Source: Lachnospiraceae bacterium
GTDB lineage: Bacteria; Bacillota; Clostridia; Lachnospirales; Lachnospiraceae
Direction of reading: 5' to 3'
NCBI GenBank assembly: GCA_029053015.1
Contig: JAIDHX010000035.1
Location: 62,001 to 126,000 of the forward strand
DNA length: 64,000 nt
Position 1 is the stretch's first letter. Each line of letters opens with the position of its first letter. The position numbers and the translations under genes are program-made. The notes under the pieces are model-generated. The model was not told the origin of the DNA. It saw only the letters and a program-made list of their open reading frames with translations, and ran no database searches. Shown here piece after piece: positions 24,625 through 33,574 of the stretch.

Positions 24625-25656
24625 CTACACAACTACCTGATTTCTGCCCCGCCGTTTTCCGAGATAGAGCTTTTCATCTGCGTTGTGAATTACCTTTTCA
24701 TAATTGCTGTCCGGCATACCGATTGCAATGCCGCTTGTAATTGTAACATGAATTTCTTTTCCCGCTACCTCTACCACCATATCTTCTATCTGCTTTCTTA
24801 AATCCTCTATTTGCGGATATATCTGTTCCGATGTGGTATTGGAAAAATATATAATAAATTCCTCGCCGCCCCAGCGGACAGCCAGATTTTCTTTGCCTGC
24901 AGTTTCTTTCAGACGGGCGGACACCTGTATGAGCACTTCGTCCCCCGCTTCATGGCCATAGGTATCATTTACTTTTTTGAAAAAATCGATATCCAGCATG
25001 GTGATTACAAACGGACTTTTTTCCCGCTCCCGAATCTGCCCAATCTGCTGCTCAAAAAAACGCCGGTTATAAAGCCCCGTCAGCACGTCATGATTCATAT
25101 TATAACGCAGGGTTTCCCCTATCGCTTCCAGTCGCTTAGCATAGAAAAATGCCGCCGCCATTACAATTGTCGCCGTTAATCCTATATTTATCAGATAAAA
25201 AACAGGTTGATAAGGCGCTAACGGCTCCTGCACGCTGGGAAACGATATTCCGCTCAGCATAACGACTGCCTCCAGCACAATCGCCAGCACAATACCTATA
25301 ATCTGATAGAGAAAACGCTTATTTTTATAGGAAGGAACCAAATAAAATATAGTTGCAGACATGCCGACAATATACAGGAAAAAACCGTAATCCCGTCCCA
25401 GCGCCAATTCGCTCAAAGTAGAAAATATCAGAATCTCAAAATAACTCGAAAGCATGGCAGCTTCAGAGGAATCTCTTTTGATAAAAAGAAAATAAAAGTA
25501 AAAACAACTGCTGAAGAAATTAAGGTACGACAATAGTTGAACACCCAGCATACGGAATACTACCATATAGGTTAAATGTATCGCCATGCACACTGCCAGA
25601 AATATTGTATTTTTATACTTATTCATCCAATTAAGTATTCTACTCATCTTCCCCAT
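24625..25656 (-). CDS. Diguanylate cyclase with six-helix membrane sensor
   Basis: This enzyme should make c-di-GMP. 343 residues: six membrane helices (about 18-172), a linker, then a GGDEF domain (about 185-343) with DVLTGLYNRRFFEQ, the metal-binding LDIDFFKKVNDTYGHEAGD and the intact active site GGEEF at 263-267. The RxxD inhibitory site that normally lies just before it is absent (KENL), so product inhibition may be weak. The membrane region resembles MASE-type sensors of unknown signal. Two ATG codons compete for the start (25656 and 25647). An HD-GYP gene for the reverse reaction lies at 56332. Confidence 0.88.
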   Translation of the reverse strand: MGKMSRILNWMNKYKNTIFLAVCMAIHLTYMVVFRMLGVQLLSYLNFFSSCFYFYFLFIKRDSSEAAMLSSYFEILIFSTLSELALGRDYGFFLYIVGMSATIFYLVPSYKNKRFLYQIIGIVLAIVLEAVVMLSGISFPSVQEPLAPYQPVFYLINIGLTATIVMAAAFFYAKRLEAIGETLRYNMNHDVLTGLYNRRFFEQQIGQIREREKSPFVITMLDIDFFKKVNDTYGHEAGDEVLIQVSARLKETAGKENLAVRWGGEEFIIYFSNTTSEQIYPQIEDLRKQIEDMVVEVAGKEIHVTITSGIAIGMPDSNYEKVIHNADEKLYLGKRRGRNQVVV

Positions 25657-25764
25657 TTATCATTTTCCAATCTATACCTTTCGGTACGAACAAATTCCCC
25701 GACTAAAAATTGATAAGTCATATTCACCATAATACCACGCATTCCTGCTGAATTCAACAGTTTC

Positions 25765-27102
25765 TCAGAATAGTTTTTTCCTGCGGTTTAAATAGAAAAA
25801 GCCGATTGCTCCTGTCAAATCTGCCAAAAACCAGCCGATAGGGATTGCCACCCAGATGCCCTTCACATTAATCTCCGGAATTGCAGACAAGAAATACGCC
25901 AGCATCACACGGGTTCCGAGAGAAATCACCGTAAGCACAACGGAAAAGCCGGGCCGGTGAACGGCACGGTACAATCCATAGAACAAGAACAAAAAGCCGA
26001 TACCAATATAGCAGGACGCCACCATGCGCAGATAACCTGCCCCCGCGGCAATAATGTCCGCATCCGCAGCATCAATAAAAATTTTCATCAATGGATTTGC
26101 CAAAATACAGACTATGGCGCCCACCAACACACAAAAAACAATTACCACAAGACTTGCGCTTCGAATTCCTTTCTTTATACGCTCCCCTTTTCCGGCTCCA
26201 TAATTCTGCGCAATGAAAGTCGAAAAAGCATTTCCGAAATCCTGCACCGGCATATAGGCAAAGGAATCTATTTTTACGGCAGCGGCATAACCCGCCATCA
26301 CCACACTGCCAAAGCTGTTAATCAATCCCTGCACCATCAAGATGCCAAGATTCATAACCGACTGCTGGATACAGGTGAGAAATGACAGGCTTATCATTTC
26401 GCCAAAAATCTTTTTATTCCAGTGCATATGACGCTTCTGTGGACGAATATCACGAAACTTAACAAGTGTATATACCAGAATCCCTGCCGCCGAGACAAAT
26501 TGTGACATTACTGTCGCTATTGCCGCACCGCCGACTTTCCATTCAAATACCAGCACAAACACCAAATCCAGCGCAACATTCAACACGACAGAAACGCCCA
26601 GAAAAAAAAGCGGCGCCAATGAATTGCCGACTGCGCGGAGCAGACAGGCAAAATAATTGTACAGAAAAGAGGCCGCTATCCCCATAAATATAATGAAAAG
26701 ATAGGTTTTCATAAAGGGTGCCGTATCATCCGGCACACGCAAAAGCCGGATAATCCCATCAAGCCCGGGAAACAGCAAAACGTTTAAAACGAACGTGACT
26801 GCTCCAATAAAAGAAAAAGAAAGAAAAATTGCAGATTTCAGGCGTTCAAAATCTTTTTTTCCAAAATAAATGGAAAAAGCCACACCGCTTCCCATACACA
26901 AACCCGAAAAAACAGATGTCAGAAAAACCATGAGCGTGTAAGAGGAACCTACTGCCGCCAGTGCCTTTGGGCCTAAAAACCTTCCCACCACCCAGGTATC
27001 GGCAATATTATAAAACTGCTGCAAGAGATTTCCTGCCATCAGAGGAAGGGCAAATTCAAGCAGCCTCCTGTTAATATTTCCTTCTGTCAAATCCCTGTTC
27101 AT
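25765..27102 (-). CDS. MATE-family efflux transporter
   Basis: 445 residues with twelve predicted membrane helices in two related halves. The N-terminal signature FALPLMAGNLLQQFYNIADTW-type region and the second-half QNYGAGKGERIKKG are typical of the DinF/NorM branch. Members export cationic drugs or metabolites using a Na+ or H+ gradient. The start overlaps the preceding small membrane protein gene by 4 nt. Confidence 0.9.
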   Translation of the reverse strand: MNRDLTEGNINRRLLEFALPLMAGNLLQQFYNIADTWVVGRFLGPKALAAVGSSYTLMVFLTSVFSGLCMGSGVAFSIYFGKKDFERLKSAIFLSFSFIGAVTFVLNVLLFPGLDGIIRLLRVPDDTAPFMKTYLFIIFMGIAASFLYNYFACLLRAVGNSLAPLFFLGVSVVLNVALDLVFVLVFEWKVGGAAIATVMSQFVSAAGILVYTLVKFRDIRPQKRHMHWNKKIFGEMISLSFLTCIQQSVMNLGILMVQGLINSFGSVVMAGYAAAVKIDSFAYMPVQDFGNAFSTFIAQNYGAGKGERIKKGIRSASLVVIVFCVLVGAIVCILANPLMKIFIDAADADIIAAGAGYLRMVASCYIGIGFLFLFYGLYRAVHRPGFSVVLTVISLGTRVMLAYFLSAIPEINVKGIWVAIPIGWFLADLTGAIGFFYLNRRKKLF

Positions 27103-27482
27103 TTGACGTCCCCTCTAAAACAGTAAAAACAACCCTGTAACTCATTTAATTTGTCATACTGTCCATACATTTTCTGCACTTCATTTTCCAAAATGTAGTA
27201 GTGGCGGATATAAGGTATCAGCAGTATCAGTATCACTACTGTCAGCAGCATCGGATAAATTTCTGCGGAAAGCACAACCAGCATGAGGGACAGCATTTCC
27301 AACAAGGCAAAGACAATTGTTACAATCAGATGTACCAGTCTCTCATGACAGAAAAAGGAAATTTGCGTCAAATGCTCTTTTTTCAATGCTTCTATATCTA
27401 TATCCTGCAGCTTCCCATCCTGCTGCAGTTTTTCTATCAGATTGTCCATATATCTTCTGTAGCTTTTTATCCGTTTTTCCAT
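27099..27482 (-). CDS. Small two-helix membrane protein
   Basis: 127 residues: a charged helical N-terminus (about 1-45), two membrane helices (about 48-95) and a cytoplasmic tail. I do not recognise the family. It is translationally coupled to the MATE gene (4-nt overlap) and may assist or regulate it. GGGG lies before the ATG. Confidence 0.6.
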   Translation of the reverse strand: MEKRIKSYRRYMDNLIEKLQQDGKLQDIDIEALKKEHLTQISFFCHERLVHLIVTIVFALLEMLSLMLVVLSAEIYPMLLTVVILILLIPYIRHYYILENEVQKMYGQYDKLNELQGCFYCFRGDVK

Positions 27483-27571
27483 ATCAGTACCCCTTGTACG
27501 CTTTGACAGTTTAAGATTCTTTTCCTAATTATAACAGCCCTCTATATTTTTGAAAACCCGATTTTTCCCCC

Positions 27572-27600
27572 TTGAAAAATCAGCATAATAATTGTATTAT
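27572..27600 (+). promoter_or_regulatory. Promoter of the ROK-family gene
   Basis: TTGAAA (27572-27577) and TATTAT (27595-27600) are 17 bp apart, 61 bp before the GTG start. Confidence 0.6.
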
Positions 27601-27661
27601 AAAAATTAGATAATATCAGTTTTACGACAGACGACCACTGTCCGACACAGAAGGAGCGCTT

Positions 27662-28687
27662 GTGCAGCAAAGAAACGATCTAACCGGAAAACCCTCTCTT
27701 ATGAAAGAACTAAATATCGGTCTGATTAAAGAAGCCTTAACCAAATACCAAAGCGCCACAAGGGTAGAGCTTTCCTCTATCACAGGTATCAGCCAGCCGA
27801 CTGTCAATCTTTTAATCAAACAGCTATTGAAAGAACGAACCGTCATCAGCGTCGGTACCATACAGGCGGCACGCGGCAGGAAAGCAGAAGTATTTGCACT
27901 GAACAACAAGCGTTACCTGATCGCTTCCCTTATTGTAACAGAGAACGAATTCCAATATGCCATATCCGACATGAATCTTAACTGCGAGTCCTCTGCCACA
28001 TTTCCCCGCAATCCCGACAGCACATTTTCGGAGCAGCTCTGTTCCATTGTCCGGCTTATGCTGGAGCAGAACAAGTATGTCCGCGCTATTTCAGTTGGCG
28101 TCCCGGGGGCAGTCTCTGAAGCCGGTCAGGTTTTTGCAATTCCCCACATTCCGGAATGGGAAAGGGTCAATCTGAAAAGTCTTTTAGAGCGGGAATTCGG
28201 CCTTCCCGTCCTGCTTGTGAACGATATCAACGCCATTGCTGTCGGCTATGCAGGCAGCGTACAGACCGGCGTACAGGATTTGGTATATCTGCATGTGGAA
28301 AACAACGGCATCGGCGCCGGCATCATTATAAACGGCAGACTCTATCCCGGTTTTACAAGCTTTGCCGGTGAAGTTGGCTATATGCAGGTTGAAGCCGGCA
28401 AAAAAACGGAGGATATGCTGGCGGATTCCAATCCCTCGCAGCGTACGGCCCTCCTCGAAGCCATCGCTACCAATATTATATGCGTTTTAAACCCTGAGAA
28501 AATTGTAATCGGCGGAAAAGACATTCCTGACAGTCTGTACGAACATGTACAAAAAGGAAGCTTTATGCAGTTACCTGAAGAAATCATGCCGCAGATAGTT
28601 GTCATTGATTCCAATCTCGACTTCTATTTTCATGGGCTTGGAGAAATGGGAAGAAAACTTCTCGACAAAGACATCCGTTTAGCTTAA
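27662..28687 (+). CDS. ROK-family transcription regulator
   Basis: 341 residues. An N-terminal winged helix (about 18-75; LSSITGISQPTVNLLIKQLL) is joined to a ROK sugar-binding domain (about 85-335; SVGVPGAVSEAGQVF, NDINAIAVGYAG, GAGIIINGRLYPG, FAGEVGYM). It thus belongs to the NagC/XylR type of sugar-responsive repressors. The zinc-binding Cys cluster usual after the GEVG motif is not present. No sugar gene is adjacent, so the target is unknown. The start is GTG with AGGAG 5 nt upstream. Confidence 0.85.
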   Translation: MQQRNDLTGKPSLMKELNIGLIKEALTKYQSATRVELSSITGISQPTVNLLIKQLLKERTVISVGTIQAARGRKAEVFALNNKRYLIASLIVTENEFQYAISDMNLNCESSATFPRNPDSTFSEQLCSIVRLMLEQNKYVRAISVGVPGAVSEAGQVFAIPHIPEWERVNLKSLLEREFGLPVLLVNDINAIAVGYAGSVQTGVQDLVYLHVENNGIGAGIIINGRLYPGFTSFAGEVGYMQVEAGKKTEDMLADSNPSQRTALLEAIATNIICVLNPEKIVIGGKDIPDSLYEHVQKGSFMQLPEEIMPQIVVIDSNLDFYFHGLGEMGRKLLDKDIRLA

Positions 28688-28698
28688 AATTACAATGC

Positions 28699-28740
28699 AG
28701 AACCGCCCGTTTTCCCCAAAACGGACGGTTCTTTTTATTT
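28699..28740. terminator. Terminator between the ROK gene and the lipoprotein gene
   Basis: AGAACCG-C-CCGTTTT and AAAACGG-A-CGGTTCT form a 14-bp stem with one mismatch and a CCCC loop, followed by a T-rich run. It sits in a convergent gap. Confidence 0.9.
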
Positions 28741-28783
28741 TATATGATTGATACCTTCTCTTTCAATACGTCTGTAAAATCTC

Positions 28784-30664
28784 TTAATCCGCAGTAACCG
28801 TCTCTGCCCACTCAAGGTAGCCGAGCCTTTCCGCATCCAGCATACCCTGCTCTTCTGCAGTCATACTGTCCACGATCTCCCTCACCTTTTGCACATAAAT
28901 GAAATCTCTGGGAGCGGCAGGATCAGAGCTGTTTCCTGCAAGACGCATACCAACCTGTCCTCCATCCGGATTCAAATATCTGAGCAGCTTGTTTACCACA
29001 TTCACCTTCTCTTCCGATGTCATGGTCCACGGGAATGTCTTCGGGTTCTTAATGCTAAAGTCTACCCATATAATACCGCAGTTCTGTCCCGTAACCTCTG
29101 CCAGTCTCTGTCCAAGTGACAGTACAACGGGATCTTCCATCGTATAATACCATGTTGCGTCGGATTCATATCCAATCTGATAAAGTACATCATTATCAGG
29201 AAAAGCATCTGCAAAGCGCTTGAACTCAGGCACAAATCCAAGAACATCGTCAAGTTCTTCATCATATATACCCAAAACATCTCCGATGGAGCTTCCAAAT
29301 CCCTGGCTGTCATTGACAAACAGGATATCGCTTCTATAAGTAGGAGGAAGATACCGGATGTTATAGTGCTTCAGGAAAAGTCTGTACTCCGGATTAATTT
29401 CCTTAATGTGCTTATCCCACTGCTCTGCCAAAACATCGGAGATGGGAAGACCGGAATCCTCTGTAACACCGTGATACCACTCCACATCTACACCGACTCC
29501 CACTACACAGGGATGGCTGCCATACTGTGCCAGAACCAAATCAATCAATGTTTCCACATCTGCAAACCCGGGTTCCACCTGCAAATAAACCTCAATCCCA
29601 TTTTCATCAAAATAGTTAAAATACTCTTCATGGGATAAATGGTTTTCACGGGTCGGCTCAGAAAAATAAATATACTGCTCTTCTAATGCTGCCGTATCCA
29701 CATCATCCCCCGGTAAAAACTCGAGATTACATCCCATTCCGCTCAAACTGCCCACAATCCATATCATCGTCGGCTTTGCGGAAGGATACCACTCCTGCAT
29801 CTGGTCGGTAACACTCTTCCATTCTTCCGGCAGAAGCCATCTGTTGCCAAGTCCATAAACGGAAGAACGGGTTCCTGTATAAGCGACACGTGCAAGTGCA
29901 TCATCCTGTAAATTTCCGGCTTCCCTAAGAATGTAATAATGCTCTACGTATGCCTGCTGCATATCTGTCAGCGCATCGTACATTTCCGCAACCTGCGCAA
30001 CCTCGGCCGCATTGTTCACATCCATATTCAGAATAGCCTCGTCCACAGCGCGTCCTGCTTCCAGATTGTTCCGTTTTTCCTCCTGGAATCCCGGTATCAA
30101 GTCATTATATGCCAAAAACTTGCTTTCATAGAGCGGTACCAGTTCTTTGACGGTATCCTCTCCGAGTACCTCTTCCAGTTCGTAATACTTTTCTTCCATC
30201 AGCCATGTTATGCCGCCGTCTTCCACTGCATCTAACGGTGTATCACGAATCCATAAATTCAAAGTCCGCGCCTCAGCCATAAGCAGCTGCTCAAGTGTAC
30301 CATCCTCTTCCAATACCGCCTGTTCCTCTTCTTCCAGAGAATCAAACAGTGCTCTTACCAGCGTAACCGGCTCTCTATATTCCGATATCTCTGCGGTCTG
30401 CGCATCAAATCCGGCTCCGTTAATTGCCAGGCCGGCAATCATTTCTTTGACATATGCTGCCTCTTCTGAGAGATTTTCAGATGTATCATCTACCTTATTA
30501 TCCGTGCTTTCTTCATTATTCACGTCTGTTTCCTGTCCCTGATTTGTAGTGTTCTGCGGCGCTGTGCTCTCGGAATCCCCCTCTTCCTTGCCCTTTCCGC
30601 ATCCGGCAAACACTGCCGTAAGCATGCAAAACGCCAACGCAAGTGATAAAACCTTCTTTTTCAT
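28784..30664 (-). CDS. Large lipoprotein with a putative TIM-barrel domain
   Basis: About 626 residues. The signal peptide ends in a lipobox (AVFAGC), giving a membrane-anchored lipoprotein. An acidic Ser/Thr/Asn linker (about 22-60) and a helical region (about 60-265) follow. The C-terminal half (about 270-620) has the alternating beta/alpha pattern and conserved acids of a glycoside-hydrolase-like barrel (GVGVDVEWYHG, YLQVEPGFAD, GIIWVDFSIK). I cannot assign the enzyme. The start at 30664 has AGGAGGG upstream; a longer frame to 30748 has no ribosome site. Confidence 0.7.
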   Translation of the reverse strand: MKKKVLSLALAFCMLTAVFAGCGKGKEEGDSESTAPQNTTNQGQETDVNNEESTDNKVDDTSENLSEEAAYVKEMIAGLAINGAGFDAQTAEISEYREPVTLVRALFDSLEEEEQAVLEEDGTLEQLLMAEARTLNLWIRDTPLDAVEDGGITWLMEEKYYELEEVLGEDTVKELVPLYESKFLAYNDLIPGFQEEKRNNLEAGRAVDEAILNMDVNNAAEVAQVAEMYDALTDMQQAYVEHYYILREAGNLQDDALARVAYTGTRSSVYGLGNRWLLPEEWKSVTDQMQEWYPSAKPTMIWIVGSLSGMGCNLEFLPGDDVDTAALEEQYIYFSEPTRENHLSHEEYFNYFDENGIEVYLQVEPGFADVETLIDLVLAQYGSHPCVVGVGVDVEWYHGVTEDSGLPISDVLAEQWDKHIKEINPEYRLFLKHYNIRYLPPTYRSDILFVNDSQGFGSSIGDVLGIYDEELDDVLGFVPEFKRFADAFPDNDVLYQIGYESDATWYYTMEDPVVLSLGQRLAEVTGQNCGIIWVDFSIKNPKTFPWTMTSEEKVNVVNKLLRYLNPDGGQVGMRLAGNSSDPAAPRDFIYVQKVREIVDSMTAEEQGMLDAERLGYLEWAETVTAD

Positions 30665-30877
30665 TGTATACCCTCCTGTTCTTACTGTAAACATAACTTT
30701 CCTATACAGCACGCCGGTCAAAACCATTCCTCCTGTACCTCCTTTCACGGCACCGACGAATATAAAATTAAAAGCATTAAAAATTTGTCCGCAATACTTT
30801 TTTGAATACTGTAAAATATTGTAAATACTGCGATTATTTTGTTACTGTACTTATTTAAGATTCTTAAATATATATGT

Positions 30878-30906
30878 ATATTATCATACTTTTCTCTTCC
30901 TTGCAA
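30878..30906 (-). promoter_or_regulatory. Promoter of the lipoprotein gene
   Basis: On the minus strand TTGCAA (30901-30906) and TAATAT (30878-30883) are 17 bp apart. The resulting leader would be about 210 nt. Confidence 0.5.
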
Positions 30907-30947
30907 GACAAAAAGACAGAAAGGAAAATTTTGTGGTTCAAACTTTA

Positions 30948-30975
30948 TTGCTACGGCATAAAATCGTGGTATAAT
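30948..30975 (+). promoter_or_regulatory. Promoter of the secreted protein gene
   Basis: TTGCTA (30948-30953) and TATAAT (30970-30975) are 16 bp apart, 42 bp before the GTG at 31018. Confidence 0.6.
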
Positions 30976-31017
30976 TTTAGAGAAAAGAAATCTATGTGAG
31001 AGAGGCGTTGGTGTGCT

Positions 31018-32685
31018 GTGAAAAAATATTTCCTAAAGGGAATTACATTACTGACATGCATCATCGGAATGATAATTTGGAGTGGGGCAAAGTCTGCTTC
31101 CGAAACAAATTCAGGCTTTGGCAAATATATTTCCGGACAGTTTTCCAAGGCAGCACACTTCTTATTAACCGATATAACACTTTGTGCAGAATATCTTGAC
31201 CTGCCCTATATCGCGCATTCTACAGCTTACGATATTACGGGGGACGGAAAAGAAGAATTGTTTCTTTATATAGAAACCACTCTGGGGCACTATGATAATG
31301 AAGGCTCCTTTTACATTTTTTCTCCAAAGGAAGATGGCAGCTATTTTCTATTGTCTCAAAATCACAACTTCCGCGCCGGCTTTACCGAGATTCTGGCATC
31401 CGACGGCACAGTGCTGCTGCCAGCCTTAAATTATCAGAGTGCTTCTTCATGGAAGGGCGGCATCCGATATCACCTGGGATATCGGGACGAACAAATTGTG
31501 GTGGATTCTGTAGAACGCTATCAGTTCCAATGGGACGCACCTATGATAAATAAGGTAAACGATTATCAAAACGGCTTGTTTTTGGTTTATGTGGCCCGCC
31601 CCGAAGAAACAGATAGTTCTATTGGCAGGGACATCGATGCAAACCGTCTGAAAATCTATGAAGAAGTCTTTTCTCCCAAACTGATTTTCTTCTCCGATTT
31701 GGAAGATTACGATACGGCAGGATATCATTATGACCCCACGTTTTACCCGAATTACCATCCCTTTGATGAGAGCTGGTGGAAACAGGGCGGAGAATATCCC
31801 TCCTACGAAGGAGAAAACCGTCTGGGCGTTGCTGACTGGCTGGAGACAACTGCGGCAGTGGATTCGCCAAACGAAGTGCTTCGGGAAGCCGTAGAACAAT
31901 CCGGCTATGAAATGGAATGCCTCCCTTTTCCATGGACGGAAGAGACAAAACGCAATACGGAGGAACTGCTTCGTTGTCAGGTAGCAGACTATTATTATGT
32001 TTCTGAAGATTATATCGCTTTTTACATGCGCGGGACGGTTTATTTTTACAAATCTGCCCTTATGGACGAGCAAATAGATTTTATACAAGATAATCCTTAT
32101 TTTTATAAGGATGAACAGGTGGCGCTGACAGCAAGGGCACAGTACTATGATGTGGACACATTAGCAGAAACGAACCTTCCCTTATGCATCTGTCATGTTA
32201 AAGAATATGAAGAAGGAAACCTTTACAAGCTTACGATTGCACCGGTAAGCTATCTGACGGAAGAACGGTTTCATATTTATCTTTATGTCACAAGCAACAA
32301 GATATACCGTCTATACTCCTATACCTTTTGTGATGGAAAACTGATTACTTTTTATAACGATGATAATCTGTTGGTAAGCACTTTGGATACGGACGAAAAA
32401 TTAATGGCAAACGGCGACATTGTCTGTCAGATGGAGGATATGTCTATCTATCCGGAAGAAGGAGAAAGCGGAACTCGCATTTCCATTTACAAAACGGACG
32501 ACATCATCACCTATAACCGCCGCGACATACAGGAAAACGGAGGGCCCGGTTTTTACGAATCCTTTGTCTGGAAAGAAGGCGTTGGTCTGATTGAATATAA
32601 GAGCGGTTATAAAATTGAGGCAGACATTTTGTACCTGTATGATATTTCTGTAGATATAGAAAACAAAGAATTATTTGGTTTTTAA
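31018..32685 (+). CDS. Secreted or anchored protein of unknown function
   Basis: 555 residues with an N-terminal signal or anchor helix (about 5-25, FLKGITLLTCIIGMIIW). The rest is hydrophilic, rich in Tyr, Asp and Glu, without a motif that I recognise. It opens with repeats reminiscent of calcium-binding or VCBS-like segments (AYDITGDGKEELFLYIE). The GTG start has only a weak ribosome site. It is divergent from the lipoprotein gene. A similar phrase (DLDLDGKADEIKL) occurs in the long outer domain of the M56 sensor at 17176. Confidence 0.6.
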   Translation: MKKYFLKGITLLTCIIGMIIWSGAKSASETNSGFGKYISGQFSKAAHFLLTDITLCAEYLDLPYIAHSTAYDITGDGKEELFLYIETTLGHYDNEGSFYIFSPKEDGSYFLLSQNHNFRAGFTEILASDGTVLLPALNYQSASSWKGGIRYHLGYRDEQIVVDSVERYQFQWDAPMINKVNDYQNGLFLVYVARPEETDSSIGRDIDANRLKIYEEVFSPKLIFFSDLEDYDTAGYHYDPTFYPNYHPFDESWWKQGGEYPSYEGENRLGVADWLETTAAVDSPNEVLREAVEQSGYEMECLPFPWTEETKRNTEELLRCQVADYYYVSEDYIAFYMRGTVYFYKSALMDEQIDFIQDNPYFYKDEQVALTARAQYYDVDTLAETNLPLCICHVKEYEEGNLYKLTIAPVSYLTEERFHIYLYVTSNKIYRLYSYTFCDGKLITFYNDDNLLVSTLDTDEKLMANGDIVCQMEDMSIYPEEGESGTRISIYKTDDIITYNRRDIQENGGPGFYESFVWKEGVGLIEYKSGYKIEADILYLYDISVDIENKELFGF

Positions 32686-32695
32686 CTATCTGAAA

Positions 32696-32724
32696 TTGTA
32701 AATTTCTTCGAAATGAAGTATAAT
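32696..32724 (+). promoter_or_regulatory. Promoter of the PocR-chemoreceptor gene
   Basis: TTGTAA (32696-32701) and TATAAT (32719-32724) are 17 bp apart. A CCGG-loop-CCGG hairpin (32751-32764) follows in the leader before GGAGG. Confidence 0.75.
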
Positions 32725-32786
32725 GCTATATAAAAGAGGAAAGAGTCAATCCGGCGCTATCCGGCTGATTCGGAATGGAGGAATTC

Positions 32787-33572
32787 ATGGAATTAAAAGA
32801 CTTTATGGACCTATCAAAGCTGCAGGAGATTCAGGATAATTTTTCTGATGCCACCGGTCTTGCCGCCATAGCAGTCGGAATACACGGAGAATATCTGACA
32901 GAGGGCAGTAATTTTACAGATTTTTGTATGAAATATACCCGCGGCTCTTCGGAGGGAAACCGTCGCTGTGTAAAATGTGACAATGAATGCACCGGTACTT
33001 ATTTCTGCCATGCCGGATTGATGGATTTTTCGGTGGATATCGTTGTAGACGGCCAAAAAGTAGGCGCCATCATCGGCGGACAGGTGCTTCCCAATCCTCC
33101 CGATGAAGATGCCTTTCGGAAAACGGCGGAAGAACTTGGTATAGACCCTGAACAGTACATAAAGGCACTCCGCGAGGTACCCATCAGCACAGAAGCAAGA
33201 ATTCGCGCTGCTGCCAATCTTTTGGGCATCATTGTAAATCAGCTTGTAAATCTGGAATATTTTAAATACAACAATACCGATCATTTGGATATTCTGAAAA
33301 AGGAAATCCAACATTCAACCCAGATTATCCAGACCATTAATGGCAATACCAGCCATTTAAAGGCAATCGCAACCAAGCAGAAGATGCTCTCCTTAAACGC
33401 AAGCATTGAAGCGGCGAGAAGTGGTGAAGCCGGCGTCGGCTTTGCTGTAGTGGCAAAGAGCATGCAGGATTTGTCTTCACAGTCTGCTGTTATTTACAAT
33501 GATATCGAGAAATCTGTGGCAGAAATTACAAGCTCGACCTCTGTTTTGGCTTCTCTTTTTGAGCAGAACTAA
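32787..33572 (+). CDS. Soluble mini-chemoreceptor: PocR sensory domain plus truncated MCP signalling tip
   Basis: About 261 residues without membrane segments. Residues about 5-160 form a PocR domain, which binds small hydrocarbon or diol derivatives in characterised members, with a Cys-rich insertion (RRCVKCDNECTG, YFCHAG). Residues about 175-261 hold the methyl-accepting signalling core (MLSLNASIEAARSGEAGVGF). Only the tip of the MCP hairpin is present, much shorter than in normal receptors. The start at 32787 has GGAGG. A lysozyme gene follows after 2 bp. Confidence 0.82.
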   Translation: MELKDFMDLSKLQEIQDNFSDATGLAAIAVGIHGEYLTEGSNFTDFCMKYTRGSSEGNRRCVKCDNECTGTYFCHAGLMDFSVDIVVDGQKVGAIIGGQVLPNPPDEDAFRKTAEELGIDPEQYIKALREVPISTEARIRAAANLLGIIVNQLVNLEYFKYNNTDHLDILKKEIQHSTQIIQTINGNTSHLKAIATKQKMLSLNASIEAARSGEAGVGFAVVAKSMQDLSSQSAVIYNDIEKSVAEITSSTSVLASLFEQN

Positions 33573-33574
33573 CC

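Larger units (their letters stand above)
30665..31017. other. Divergent intergenic region with two promoters
   Basis: A 353-bp AT-rich gap between divergent genes for a lipoprotein and a secreted protein. It contains a promoter for each, an odd palindrome TTTAAGATTCTTAAA around 30854-30868 and repeats of the type TACTGTAAA. No gene is seen. Confidence 0.5.
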
